A stretch of DNA of 64,000 nucleotides from an uncultured Bacilli bacterium (GCA_934190785.1 CAKPTA010000001.1:206975-270974); one strand, 5' to 3'. Counted from the first letter of the stretch, positions 41,020-50,869 are shown. Translations and numbers: made by a program. Notes: generated from the letters alone by a model not told the origin.

Positions 41020-43318
41020 ATAATTCAAATTGTGAATTGTAAAGTTCAGCATAAAAGCCACTTTGACTCATTAATTCATCATGATTTCCTTGTTCTATTA
41101 TATTACCATCTTTCATTACTAATATTAAATCAGCATTTTTGATAGTAGATAATCTATGAGCAATAATGAATGAAGTTTTGCCCTCTGTTAATTTATCCAT
41201 AGCTTTACTTACTAATTCCTCTGTTCTAGTATCAACATTACTTGTTGCTTCATCTAAAATCAAGAATGGTGCATTGTCAAGCATCCCTCTTGCAATAGTT
41301 AATAATTGTTTTTGTCCTGCGGAAATACCATCACCATCAGTAATTTTAGAATTATAACCATTTGGTAATGTTCTGATAAAGTGATCTAAACCAACTGTTT
41401 TACATACGTTATAAACATCTTCTTCACTAATATCACTACGATTATAGATTATATTTTCCATAATTGTTCCTTCAAACATCCAAGTATCTTGAAGAACCAT
41501 TGTAAACAGTTGATGAATATTGTTTCTAGTTAATTTGCTTGTATCAACACCATCAATTTTAATACTTCCAGAATTAATATCATAAAATTTCATTAATAAA
41601 TTTACCATAGTTGTTTTACCAGCACCAGTAGGACCTACAATAGCTACTTTAGCCCCTTTTTTAGCTGTTGCTGTAAAATTATAAATAGTAGGTTTATCAT
41701 TGCCATCATAAGTAAATGATACATGATTAAATTCAATCTCACCTTTTACTTTTGATTTATCTAAATAAATTTTAATATCACTTTCATCTGACATTTCCTT
41801 TTCATCAAGAAATTCAAATACTCTTTCACTTGCTGCAGCTGTTGATTGCATAGAAGTCATTGCTTGTGCTATTTGTGAAAGTGGTGATGTAAATAATCTT
41901 ACATATGAAATAAAAGCAACAATAACCCCAAAACTAATATTACCATTTATTGTAAGAAGTGCTCCAACAATACAAACTGCAACATATCCAAAATTACCAA
42001 TAAAATTCATCATAGGCATCATTAATCCAGACAAAAATTGACTCTTCATATTAGCGTTATATAATTTGTTATTTAATTCATCAAATTTAGCATTAGAACT
42101 TTTTTTGCCATTATATGCTTTAACAACATTAAGTCCAGAGTATATTTCTTCAATATGACCATTTAAATTACCAAGTTCATTTTGACGAGCAACGAAGTAT
42201 TTTTGTGATTTGCCTAAAACACCAAACATAAAGATAAATCCAAATAAACTTGCTAAAATAGCAGTTAAAGCCATAATCCAGTTTGTATAAAACATCATGA
42301 ATAATGTTCCTAAAAATAAAGTAATCGCACTTACAAGTGTCGCAAGTGATTGATTCATAGACTGCGCTATTGTATCAACATCATTTGTTACACGTGATAA
42401 TATATCACCCGTAGTATTTTTATCAAAATAAGATAAAGGAAGTCTATTTATTTTTTTTGAAATTCTACCACGCAATGAACGTGCAAACTTATTTGAAACG
42501 TTAGTCATAGCTATTGATTCAATATACGTAAATAAAGCACTACATACATATAAAATAACTAAAAAGAGGCAAATACGTTTTATACTATTCATATTCATAG
42601 TAGGTTCAACTATAGTTTTAATACTATTAGGCATTTCATCGATTTTTTCATACATTTCATTTGCACTAGCATCCTTAGATAGTGTACTCATAACGTTCAA
42701 AAATTGAGCTTGATCAAGAGCAGTAATCACATTCCCGTCTATTTCAAAATCAGTTAATAACAAAGATGCTACACTACTTGGAATAGATACATTTCCACTA
42801 GTTGATTTCAAAAGTTGTTTTTTATCTTCTTTTGTAATTTTAACATCATTATAAACTGAATCTGTTAAAATAATATCTAAAACAGAATCAGGAAGATTAG
42901 AAACTTTATCAAATGATGGATTTTTAATCCATTCGTTAAATTTTTCTTTATCAGTACTTGAAATATCACTTAAATTAATTGCTAACACTTTTTCTTCGTT
43001 TAACTCAATATTTAAAATGTTAGGCATTTTTTCTTTTAATGATTCTTCATTAATACTTTTTTCAATATTAGAACTAATTGTTTTTAAATTATCAGAATTT
43101 ATTACTAATCCTTCTGTTATTTTATCTGTTAAAGACGATAACTTATTAGGAGCTAGAATAGATAAAATAGAACCTAACATAGCTAAAATAAGTGCAATAG
43201 AAATTAAAATATGAAATGGTTTTAACTCTTTTAAAAGACGCATTATAGAGCCTTTAAAATCTTTAGCTTTTTCTTGTACTGGTCCCATACCTGGACCATG
43301 GTGTCTATTATTTGCCAT
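41018..43318 (-). CDS. ABC exporter half-transporter with large extracytoplasmic insertion
   Basis: The 766-residue protein is a type IV exporter fusing a membrane domain and an ATPase. An unusual stretch of about 190 residues lies between the first membrane helix (about 37-57) and the second (about 245-265), presumably outside the cell. The ATPase has Walker A GPTGAGKTT, signature SAGQKQ, Walker B with catalytic glutamate (FLILDEATS) and the switch histidine (IIAHRLST), so it is catalytically complete. It overlaps its partner gene by 11 bases. The pair probably forms a multidrug- or peptide-type heterodimer. Confidence 0.9.
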   Translation of the reverse strand: MANNRHHGPGMGPVQEKAKDFKGSIMRLLKELKPFHILISIALILAMLGSILSILAPNKLSSLTDKITEGLVINSDNLKTISSNIEKSINEESLKEKMPNILNIELNEEKVLAINLSDISSTDKEKFNEWIKNPSFDKVSNLPDSVLDIILTDSVYNDVKITKEDKKQLLKSTSGNVSIPSSVASLLLTDFEIDGNVITALDQAQFLNVMSTLSKDASANEMYEKIDEMPNSIKTIVEPTMNMNSIKRICLFLVILYVCSALFTYIESIAMTNVSNKFARSLRGRISKKINRLPLSYFDKNTTGDILSRVTNDVDTIAQSMNQSLATLVSAITLFLGTLFMMFYTNWIMALTAILASLFGFIFMFGVLGKSQKYFVARQNELGNLNGHIEEIYSGLNVVKAYNGKKSSNAKFDELNNKLYNANMKSQFLSGLMMPMMNFIGNFGYVAVCIVGALLTINGNISFGVIVAFISYVRLFTSPLSQIAQAMTSMQSTAAASERVFEFLDEKEMSDESDIKIYLDKSKVKGEIEFNHVSFTYDGNDKPTIYNFTATAKKGAKVAIVGPTGAGKTTMVNLLMKFYDINSGSIKIDGVDTSKLTRNNIHQLFTMVLQDTWMFEGTIMENIIYNRSDISEEDVYNVCKTVGLDHFIRTLPNGYNSKITDGDGISAGQKQLLTIARGMLDNAPFLILDEATSNVDTRTEELVSKAMDKLTEGKTSFIIAHRLSTIKNADLILVMKDGNIIEQGNHDELMSQSGFYAELYNSQFEL

Positions 43319-45068
43319 TTTCTAGTTCCTCCTTTGTAAGTTGTGATAATGCTATTTGTTTATAAACTTCACAGTTTTTAAGCAATTCTTTATGTGTTCC
43401 CATTCCAACACATTTACCATTATCTAGAACAATTATTTTATCAGCATTCATAATTGTTCCAATTCGCTGTGCTACTATCAAAGTTGTAGCATCTTTTGTA
43501 TACTTCTTTAATTCATGACGAAGAACAGAATCAGTTTTATAGTCTAGCGCAGAGAAAGAATCATCAAAAATATAAATTTCTGGATCTCTTGCAATTGCAC
43601 GTGCGATTGCAAGTCTTTGCTTTTGCCCACCAGACACATTAGTACCACCACTAGCAATATGTGTATCATATGTATTATCCATTTTACTTACAAATTCTTC
43701 TGCTTGAGCAACTTTAATAGCTTCTTTTACTTTTTCTTTTGTTATTTCTTTTTTACTTTCTCCATATGCAACGTTAGATGAAACAGTACCATTAAACATT
43801 ACTGCTTTTTGTGGCACATACCCAAGTTTATTATAAAGATATTCAAGTTTATATGAACGCACATCAACACCATCAACTAAAACAGCTCCATCTGTAGCAT
43901 CATAAAACCTTGGTACTAAATTAATAAGCGTACTCTTACCAGAACCAGTAGAACCTATAAACGCTACTGTCTCTCCCCTATTTGCTTTAAATGATATATC
44001 TTTAAGTAAGTACTCTTGTGCATCAGGATACTTAAATGATACATTTTTAAATTCAACTGTTCCTATTTCTGTTGGTAAGATATCACTAACACCATCTTCA
44101 ATGCTAAGTTTAGTATCCAAAACCTCATTTATACGTTTTGCTGAAACTTGTGCACGTGGAAGCATCATAAAAATCATAGCAAGCATTAAGAATGACATTA
44201 TAACTTGCATTGCATATGATGAAAAAACAATCATGTCTCCAAAAAGACCAATCTTAAGTGGAAGAATAGCATCACTAATTAAATAAGCTCCAACAAAATA
44301 AATTGAAAGTGTTAAAAAATACATTACTAAATACATTATTGGAGACATAATAGCAAAAGCTTTTTGATTAAATAATTGTTGACTTGTCAAGCGCTCATTA
44401 GCATCTTTAAATTTACGTTCTTGATACTCTTCTGCATTAAAAGCTCGAACAACTCTAATTCCTGTTAAATTTTCTCTTGTAACACTATTTAATTTATCAA
44501 TTAATTTTTGAACAATTTTAAATCTAGGAAGTACAATTACCATTAAAGTAGCTATAACAGATAACAGAATTACAACACTAACAGCCGTAATAGCACTCCA
44601 CTGCCAACTTTTATTTAAAATCTTCCCAATTGCCCAAATAGCTGTAATTGGTGCTTTAATCATAAGCTGAAGTCCTATTCCAATAAGCATTTCAATTTGT
44701 GTAATATCATTTGTTGTACGTGTAATTAAACTACTAGTAGAAAAATTTTTAACTTCATGCATAGCTAAATCTTCTACTTTGTTAAATAATTTTTTTCTAA
44801 CTTTCATTGAAAATAATGATGATATGTTAGCAATCAAATAGCCAACTATAATAGAAGAAACTAAACTTCCAAAGGCACAAAGAATCATATAACCACCATT
44901 AATTAAAATGTCTTTCATCTCACTTCCTTCTGTTTGAACAAGTTGTGTTATTTTAGACATATAATCTGGCATTTTAAGTTCTAACCATACTTGACCAAAT
45001 ATAAGAACAAAACTAATAAGTGCAAGTATAGCTTCTTTCTTACTTAGATTTTTAAGCAATTTTATCAT
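43308..45068 (-). CDS. ABC exporter half-transporter with degenerate ATPase site
   Basis: The 586-residue half-transporter has six membrane helices and an ATPase. Walker A (GSTGSGKST) and signature (VSGGQKQ) are normal, but the residue after Walker B is Asp (YIFDDSFSALD) instead of Glu, and the switch histidine is Gln (IVAQRIGT). That is the usual asymmetry of heterodimeric exporters such as TM287/288 and BmrCD: one consensus site and one degenerate site. It is the first ABC gene after the MarR regulator, with a one-base gap. Confidence 0.92.
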   Translation of the reverse strand: MIKLLKNLSKKEAILALISFVLIFGQVWLELKMPDYMSKITQLVQTEGSEMKDILINGGYMILCAFGSLVSSIIVGYLIANISSLFSMKVRKKLFNKVEDLAMHEVKNFSTSSLITRTTNDITQIEMLIGIGLQLMIKAPITAIWAIGKILNKSWQWSAITAVSVVILLSVIATLMVIVLPRFKIVQKLIDKLNSVTRENLTGIRVVRAFNAEEYQERKFKDANERLTSQQLFNQKAFAIMSPIMYLVMYFLTLSIYFVGAYLISDAILPLKIGLFGDMIVFSSYAMQVIMSFLMLAMIFMMLPRAQVSAKRINEVLDTKLSIEDGVSDILPTEIGTVEFKNVSFKYPDAQEYLLKDISFKANRGETVAFIGSTGSGKSTLINLVPRFYDATDGAVLVDGVDVRSYKLEYLYNKLGYVPQKAVMFNGTVSSNVAYGESKKEITKEKVKEAIKVAQAEEFVSKMDNTYDTHIASGGTNVSGGQKQRLAIARAIARDPEIYIFDDSFSALDYKTDSVLRHELKKYTKDATTLIVAQRIGTIMNADKIIVLDNGKCVGMGTHKELLKNCEVYKQIALSQLTKEELENGK

Positions 45069-45069
45069 T

Positions 45070-45546
45070 TTATTTTCCTTCCTTTCTGTTTATAAATGAG
45101 TTTGAATAATCACTTACATTTTCTCTCATACGACTTAAAACTTTAGAAAATGTACTAAGTTCTGCATCGCTTATTCCAGAAATTAATACATTCTCTAACA
45201 TCCCCATCTTTTTTTGATGACATAAAAATTTTTCTTCAACCTTTTCATTTAAAATAATTTCTTTAGTTCTAGCATCTTTTTTACTAGCAACACGTTTAAT
45301 TATTCCGTTTTTTTCCATCGTCATTAATATTCCAGACACAGTTGCTCTTCTTAAATTTAGTACATCCTCAAGTTCACTTTGATATACAGTTTTTTTTGAT
45401 GTCACTATATATTGTATTATTTGAATTTGACTTGGTGTTGGAAATTTTTTAGTTTCCTTTATATCTAATTTAGACGCCAACATAAATGTTCTAGCAATTA
45501 ATTTTTCAAGAGACTTAATTTCATATAAAATACTTTTTTCTTTCAT
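45070..45546 (-). CDS. MarR-family transcriptional regulator
   Basis: The 158-residue winged-helix protein has the MarR layout: an N-terminal dimer helix (KSLEKLIARTFMLAS), the helix-turn-helix with VYQSELEDVLNLRRATVSGILMTMEKNG, and the wing IIKRVASKKDARTKEIIL. The DxR signature (DAR) is present. It starts the operon with the two ABC exporter genes and probably represses it until a ligand binds. ATG 45546 follows GGTGG; the frame's first seven codons are discarded. Confidence 0.88.
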   Translation of the reverse strand: MKEKSILYEIKSLEKLIARTFMLASKLDIKETKKFPTPSQIQIIQYIVTSKKTVYQSELEDVLNLRRATVSGILMTMEKNGIIKRVASKKDARTKEIILNEKVEEKFLCHQKKMGMLENVLISGISDAELSTFSKVLSRMRENVSDYSNSFINRKEGK

Positions 45547-45570
45547 ATACACCACCATGTCATCCATAAC

Positions 45571-45599
45571 ATATTATTACATGATAAAATATTTGTCAA
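45571..45599 (-). promoter_or_regulatory. Promoter of the MarR-ABC operon
   Basis: TTGACA (45599-45594) is followed after 17 bases by TAATAT (45576-45571) on the minus strand. An imperfect ATGTAAT/ATGTTAT repeat near the -10 could be the MarR site. Confidence 0.55.
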
Positions 45600-45646
45600 T
45601 AGCCTTACAATTACTTCCCATAATTTTCCATAATTAATAATTATGC

Positions 45647-46288
45647 TTAATCAAGTTGGACGGACATTCTATAAATAGACTCAATTCTATCATCAGGATA
45701 CTTAGCATCCAAAAATGCATCAATATTTCCTAGAGTACTTACATTCATTCTTCTATCATAATAACGAATAGCAGCAACAATTGATATAATAATATCAAGA
45801 AGCATTAAAACAAAACAAATACAGGTTATAATTTTACCATAATGCGTTTTAAATATTTCTAATTTCTTATGTAAAAAAGGATATAGATAGCTCATAATAA
45901 GCAAAACAAATATCCCCCAGAAGAACATATGAAAAAAACTTGTTCTACCACTAAAATTAATTGGGTAATTACTATAATCCCATGATTTAGAATGAAAAAC
46001 AATCTCTTGAATATAAGATAGTAAATATTCAAGTATTCCTCCACTTATAAATCCTCCAACAAATAAAACTGTCTTATTTTTTACTTTTTTAAATAGAATA
46101 ACCATTACTACAAGCCCTATTCCATATACTTGACAAAATGGCCCATATATTAATCCTTTATGAAGATAAATATTACCATTACGGAAAAATTCCAAAATCA
46201 TTTCATAAAAACATCCAATAATAGATCCTATTACAAAAAGCCAAAAATATTCATTTAAATTACTACATATTTTTTTAATTTTATCCAT
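45647..46288 (-). CDS. CmpB-family putative ABC-transporter permease (PF06541-like)
   Basis: This is a 213-residue membrane protein with about five or six helices. The stretches IGCFYEMILEFFRNGNIYLHKGLIYGPFCQVYGIG and SWDYSNYPINFSGRTSFFH match the family annotated as CmpB-type permease. The family's function is not proven. No ATPase is linked to it. The frame opens with TTG at 46291, and the ATG one codon later is preferred. Confidence 0.78.
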   Translation of the reverse strand: MDKIKKICSNLNEYFWLFVIGSIIGCFYEMILEFFRNGNIYLHKGLIYGPFCQVYGIGLVVMVILFKKVKNKTVLFVGGFISGGILEYLLSYIQEIVFHSKSWDYSNYPINFSGRTSFFHMFFWGIFVLLIMSYLYPFLHKKLEIFKTHYGKIITCICFVLMLLDIIISIVAAIRYYDRRMNVSTLGNIDAFLDAKYPDDRIESIYRMSVQLD

Positions 46289-46350
46289 CAAACATCACAC
46301 TTCCATATGCTAATATTGTATCAAATGAAAATAAAAATGTCAGCAAAAAA

Positions 46351-46380
46351 AATAAATCTTACAGTTTTGTAAGATTTATT
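46351..46380 (-). terminator. Terminator of the GH25 gene
   Basis: A 12-bp stem (AATAAATCTTAC/GTAAGATTTATT) with a 6-base loop is followed on the minus strand by a T7 tract. Confidence 0.8.
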
Positions 46381-47566
46381 CATATAAAATATCAATATCA
46401 ACGTCCCCATTTATCCCATCAATTTTACCATCTTCACACAATTGCCAAAGCATATATTTTCCTTCATAATTTGTTTTATTTGTATAATGTGCAAGCCAAA
46501 CAGGTGCATCTTCATTCCAAATATTATTTAAATAGTATTTGCTACCATATAAAATATATTTATAACCATGTTTTTCAATTATAGATTTAAAGGTAGATGC
46601 TACTGAATTAAGGTCATATAAACTCATACCTAAGCCATTAAAATAACTAAAGCTCTCCCAATCAAAAGCAATAGGCAAATCAAGACTAGTTCCACCTAAA
46701 GTTTCAATAACCCATTTAGCTTCGCTTTTAGCCTCATCTTTTGTTGTAGCATAAGAATAATAGTAAACACCAACTTTTAATCCTGCTTTTCTAGCATTTT
46801 CAATATTCTGTTTGAAATATTTATCAATAACATATTCTTTTTTAAAGCCAAGTCCTGTACCGATTCTTATAATTACAAACTCAGCCCCTGCATTTTTTAC
46901 TTTTGTAAAATCGATTTCACCTTGCCACTTTGAAACATCTATTCCAATTTTAGTAGAATCAGTTTTATATAAACTATAAATGTCAGAAAAATCAGTGTGT
47001 GATTTTTCATAATTATTAGAACTATTAGATGGTTTTTCTTTAATATATAATGTAAAAGGAACAGATTCTATATTTCCTGAAGAATCAGTTACTTTATATA
47101 TCAAAGAGTAACTTCCAGGTGTATTTATATCATAATCGCCTATTATTTCACGAAGTGGATTTTTGTCATAATTATCAGCTGATAAAATACTTTGTGTTAG
47201 ATCTTTATCATCAGAAACATATAAAGAATATGCATTGCTAAGTAGAATAATAGGTTTAGTTGTATCAACAACATTATAATTAACAATTCCTCTTCTTTTT
47301 TTACCACTACTATTTACATATACAAACTCTAGATTATATTTTCCAATATCACTAGTATCTATTTTTTTATTTTCAAGCACCATTCCGTTTGGAACTTTGA
47401 TGTTATCACTTAAATATACATCAGAATAAACCTCCAAATCAGTTGATGCAATAGTAAAACCAGTATTATCAAGAGGAATATTCTTTTTACTTATAAAAAT
47501 AACTAATAAAAAAATACATAATAATAAAACTATACCTATTGTTATTAATATCGTATTTTTTTTCAT
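46376..47566 (-). CDS. Membrane-anchored GH25 lysozyme with Ig-like domain
   Basis: The protein probably cuts the beta-1,4 bond of peptidoglycan. The 396 residues start with a membrane helix (about 5-27), continue with DUF5011-type Ig-like domains (about 35-175) and end with a glycosyl hydrolase family 25 domain. The GH25 motifs are GIDVSKWQGEIDF, VIIRIGTG, YYSYATT, FDWESF with the catalytic acidic pair, and WLAHY...YMLWQLCEDGKIDG. A DVDIDILY end is typical. It has the same outer architecture as the deacetylase, so both may act on the same wall layer. Confidence 0.92.
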   Translation of the reverse strand: MKKNTILITIGIVLLLCIFLLVIFISKKNIPLDNTGFTIASTDLEVYSDVYLSDNIKVPNGMVLENKKIDTSDIGKYNLEFVYVNSSGKKRRGIVNYNVVDTTKPIILLSNAYSLYVSDDKDLTQSILSADNYDKNPLREIIGDYDINTPGSYSLIYKVTDSSGNIESVPFTLYIKEKPSNSSNNYEKSHTDFSDIYSLYKTDSTKIGIDVSKWQGEIDFTKVKNAGAEFVIIRIGTGLGFKKEYVIDKYFKQNIENARKAGLKVGVYYYSYATTKDEAKSEAKWVIETLGGTSLDLPIAFDWESFSYFNGLGMSLYDLNSVASTFKSIIEKHGYKYILYGSKYYLNNIWNEDAPVWLAHYTNKTNYEGKYMLWQLCEDGKIDGINGDVDIDILYE

Positions 47567-47584
47567 ATTTCCTCCAAATATCTA

Positions 47585-48409
47585 TTAATGATTTGTTTTA
47601 TTCATTACTTTTTGTTTTTCATTACCATCACTATATGATTTATTTATTGATGCTACTATATCTTCTGTCTCAATACCAGCCAAATTACTTTCCATTATTT
47701 TTTTTCTAATTATATAATAATCTTGTAGGGCATCAAACCCACTTTCTTTATTAGTATATACAGTTTCTCTTCTATCTTTAACATGCATGTCATAATCAGA
47801 TATTCTACCACATGCCAAACAAGCACATTTGTAAATCACTTTATTTTCTGCTCCAGAAGCATACCCATAACTCAAGTCATTTAAAAATAAGAAAGGTCCA
47901 TGTTCAAAGCGACATTCTATATTTTTAAATAAAGCCATTTGTTTTTCATTATCTGCATTATGTAACACACTTTTGGCTGCTAATTGTTTATCACTAAAAA
48001 TTGACTTTTTAGGATATTTTGTTAAATCTTCTTCGTATGCACCAAAAAATAACTCTTCACTAGTTTTATCATTATGATATAAAATAGCATTATGTAAAGT
48101 CCAAATGCCATTAAAGAATGCATGCCATATTTTATCTTTTTCATAATCACTTACTTTAATAGAAAATTCATTTTCAATATATTCAGTTAACTTTTCTTTA
48201 GTTATTTCAAAATCAGTTATGACTTTTTCGATATTTTTATCTATTTCTTCTTTATAAGTTTCATAAAATTTTCCTTCTGTACAAACCAATGGTTTAAATT
48301 TATCTTTTTCATTAAGTAAAAGCATTGCAAGTAGCTTTGAAACATTATCAACATTCCCAGTAACCTTATATTCTAATAGTTTTAAGTTATATAATTCATT
48401 TAATTTCAT
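47585..48409 (-). CDS. Unrecognised protein with C-terminal CxCxxC motif
   Basis: I do not recognise this 274-residue protein. It is soluble, helical and acidic in its first 130 residues. A cysteine cluster in YKCACLACGRISD near residue 200 could bind zinc. The SD GGAGTGAT and ATG are clear. It lies 18 bases upstream of the GH25 gene on the same strand and may share its transcript. A partial match to any known domain is not evident. Confidence 0.6.
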   Translation of the reverse strand: MKLNELYNLKLLEYKVTGNVDNVSKLLAMLLLNEKDKFKPLVCTEGKFYETYKEEIDKNIEKVITDFEITKEKLTEYIENEFSIKVSDYEKDKIWHAFFNGIWTLHNAILYHNDKTSEELFFGAYEEDLTKYPKKSIFSDKQLAAKSVLHNADNEKQMALFKNIECRFEHGPFLFLNDLSYGYASGAENKVIYKCACLACGRISDYDMHVKDRRETVYTNKESGFDALQDYYIIRKKIMESNLAGIETEDIVASINKSYSDGNEKQKVMNKTNH

Positions 48410-48473
48410 AATATCACTCCATTCATTGTTTATATATTATAACACATTTATATCTGCTTAAAACAAATTATTT

Positions 48474-49085
48474 TTATTTCAATATTTTCATTTTACTAAA
48501 ATTATCACATTTACTATTCTCATCTTCCATGTAATAATTTATACCATATAAATATAAATATTTTAAGTTATCATCTAAATTATTTTGAGTATTACCATTT
48601 CTTTCATTTGCTTTTTTATTTTTGATATCATCATCAATGCCTTCATATAGAATTTTTGGATTAATACTATATAAGTATTCATTATAATCATTATCAAAAT
48701 TAAAATATAGAAAATTATACCCTAATTTTTTTAATATATTTAATGACTCTAAAATTTTATCTTTATATTTTCTATTAGCTTTTAAATAATTTAATAATTC
48801 ATTAAACATCTTTTTATCATAATTATTAATACATATTATAAAATATCTAAAATTAACAATACTAGTTATATTTTTAATAATTTCATTATACTTATTATAG
48901 AAATGAACAAGCTTTCTTTTCTTTAAAAGACATTTATTTCTCACTATTTCATCTAATTTAAATAAAGTAGCTTCTCTATCTTTATATTCGCCTAAAAAAT
49001 TATTTAAATCAGAAAATAAGCCATCAAATTCATCAATTATCTTAGATAAAGCAATTACCACATTTATATCAATTTCCCTCTTCAT
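48474..49085 (-). CDS. Unrecognised protein, 203 residues
   Basis: I do not recognise this protein. It is very rich in Asn, Lys, Tyr and Ile, helical, with no membrane segment or motif. A strong SD (GGGGTGG) precedes the ATG. It lies in a run of unrecognised genes (47585-50660) with a decayed frame among them, which suggests a variable locus. Confidence 0.5.
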   Translation of the reverse strand: MKREIDINVVIALSKIIDEFDGLFSDLNNFLGEYKDREATLFKLDEIVRNKCLLKKRKLVHFYNKYNEIIKNITSIVNFRYFIICINNYDKKMFNELLNYLKANRKYKDKILESLNILKKLGYNFLYFNFDNDYNEYLYSINPKILYEGIDDDIKNKKANERNGNTQNNLDDNLKYLYLYGINYYMEDENSKCDNFSKMKILK

Positions 49086-49220
49086 TTTACCACCCCTACA
49101 TGAATAACCCTACTATATCTTAAGAAAAAAAAGAAATTGGTTACTATCTTTAAATTTTTTCGTTTAAAAGTAGAATATATAATAACATATTTTTAATAAT
49201 TTGTCATATAAAAAAAGAAA

Positions 49221-49249
49221 AACATATAGGATAGATATTCCTATATGTT
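49221..49249 (-). terminator. Terminator retained by the gene remnant
   Basis: An 11-bp stem (AACATATAGGA/TCCTATATGTT) is followed on the minus strand by TTTCTTTTTTT. It lies at the stop codon of the decayed frame. Confidence 0.75.
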
Positions 49250-49601
49250 ACTTACAAACATAACCATTTTCTTCATATATTGTTTTTATTTCATCAATCG
49301 TAGATTCACTAGTAATACCATTAACACCACCTAAAGTTGATATTGCATTAAACATCTTAGGTGCCTTATTCACATCTATTGAATAATTTAATACAATTTC
49401 TTTATCCTCACTAAAAGTTGCCTTATAAGATAGACCATCATAGTAATTATATTGATCTTGTTGATTATTTGATACCTTCCATAAGTATTCTGCAACTTCA
49501 TTATCACATGTACTTGATATCGATATGGCTGAATTAGTTAAAGATGTTATAAAGAAAGAATGACGAAAAATTAAATTATTATTAATTTTAAATGCCTTTC
49601 T
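49248..49601 (-). pseudogene. 5'-truncated gene remnant
   Basis: The 519-base gap 49086-49604 holds one open stretch of about 117 codons that lacks a start codon and an SD in its upstream half. The translation has protein-like character (for example AEYLWKVSNNQQDQYNYYDGLSYKA... split by a serine-rich start), and it ends in TAA right at a strong terminator. The only ATG is internal (49355). It is therefore best read as the C-terminal part of a gene that lost its beginning. The parent family is not recognised. The rest of the gap (49086-49220) shows only A+T-rich sequence. Confidence 0.5.
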
Positions 49602-49604
49602 TAT

Positions 49605-50660
49605 TTATTTTTTATTAAATAATCTTTTTACAAATGACTTTACTTTTTCTTTATTTTCAGTTGATTCTAATTCATGTACAGTTATCTCTCTAAAGTCACA
49701 ATCAACTGTATTTAATTTTTCATCAATGTTATTTAATAATTCAGCAAAATCATAATGTCTTCTTATTTCATAATCAAAATTAAATTCGCCTAGTGATTGT
49801 GCCAGTTTTGCTTCTTCTAAACCAACCGCGTAACAACATAACATAAATGCATAATACTTATTATTTTTATGTTCAATCATCTCTTCAATAATTCTTCTAT
49901 AATACGTTTTATTTATAACTTCTTCATTAGTCATTATTGGATATAAGTAATTCCCTATATCAGGATTATTAGCAAGTATTTCCATATTTTCTAAATGAAA
50001 TCTATCTTTCAAAGAAACTCTGTTAATAGCTAAATATCCTATTGAATACTCAGGATAAGTATGCATTGTTTGTAAAACAGCAGATCCATATTTCACTGCA
50101 GTTTCTAAATCTTTTTTATGATATTGACTTTTTATTGAATCAACATTGCCAGCAATCGTTGCAATTACTTCACTTACTACAAAATCCAGTTTTTGCTCAC
50201 TGTTGTCTTTAGCAGTTACTAATAGTTCAAAATCACAATCATGATATGGACTATCAATAAAATCATTTTCTCCAATAATCCATAAAGGATATTGTGCACT
50301 TTCTGCTCTTTTTAATGTTTCAATATCTTGATAAAATTTTGGACTATTTAAAAAATATGGATTTAACATTTTATCAAACAAATGATACCACCCATCAGCA
50401 TTTTCTATACTTAATAGTGCTTGGACTCTTTTTTCATAATCGGTCATATTTAATAAATCAAGATTAATTAATAATTTATGTTCAAATTTTATCGCGTTTG
50501 GATCTATATTTAAATTTAATAAATTAGAAATTTGTAATTTATTTAATTTAGAAATCCAAATATTAAGATCACCTGTATCATTAAAACTGTCTATAAGTTC
50601 ATATTTATTTAACACATCAATTATTTGTTTTTGACATAATAACTCACTTCTGCTTATCAT
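49605..50660 (-). CDS. Unrecognised protein with internal short repeats
   Basis: I do not recognise this 351-residue soluble protein. A motif of the type (F/V)-x-S-P-x(3)-D-(x)2-L-x2-A recurs about every 35-40 residues between about 105 and 195 (FLNSPKFYQDIETLKRA, FIDSPYHDCDFELLVTA, VDSIKSQYHKKDLETAV), suggesting a helical-repeat fold. The C-terminus is basic. A good SD (AAGGATGG) precedes the ATG. The next frame downstream is a remnant only three bases away, so the locus may have undergone deletion. Confidence 0.6.
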   Translation of the reverse strand: MISRSELLCQKQIIDVLNKYELIDSFNDTGDLNIWISKLNKLQISNLLNLNIDPNAIKFEHKLLINLDLLNMTDYEKRVQALLSIENADGWYHLFDKMLNPYFLNSPKFYQDIETLKRAESAQYPLWIIGENDFIDSPYHDCDFELLVTAKDNSEQKLDFVVSEVIATIAGNVDSIKSQYHKKDLETAVKYGSAVLQTMHTYPEYSIGYLAINRVSLKDRFHLENMEILANNPDIGNYLYPIMTNEEVINKTYYRRIIEEMIEHKNNKYYAFMLCCYAVGLEEAKLAQSLGEFNFDYEIRRHYDFAELLNNIDEKLNTVDCDFREITVHELESTENKEKVKSFVKRLFNKK

Positions 50661-50869
50661 AATAAACCATCCTTAATCATGAATATATTATACATCAATA
50701 AAGATATATTCATATCCTTTTTTTATTTTAAATTTATATAATTTATGATAAAATGCTCAATAATTAAAATAAAACTTTATAATAAAAGATGAAACTAAAA
50801 CAAAATTTAAAAAAAATTTAGAGTTAGCACTAGAACAAGAAAAATAGTTCTGCTTCTTAAGCACAAAAA

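Noticed and set aside
50661..50869. Small gene in the gap between the 351-residue gene and tRNA-Met
   Set aside because: The longest frame is about ten codons with no SD, and the rest is A+T-rich. Nothing to report beyond the tRNA terminator.
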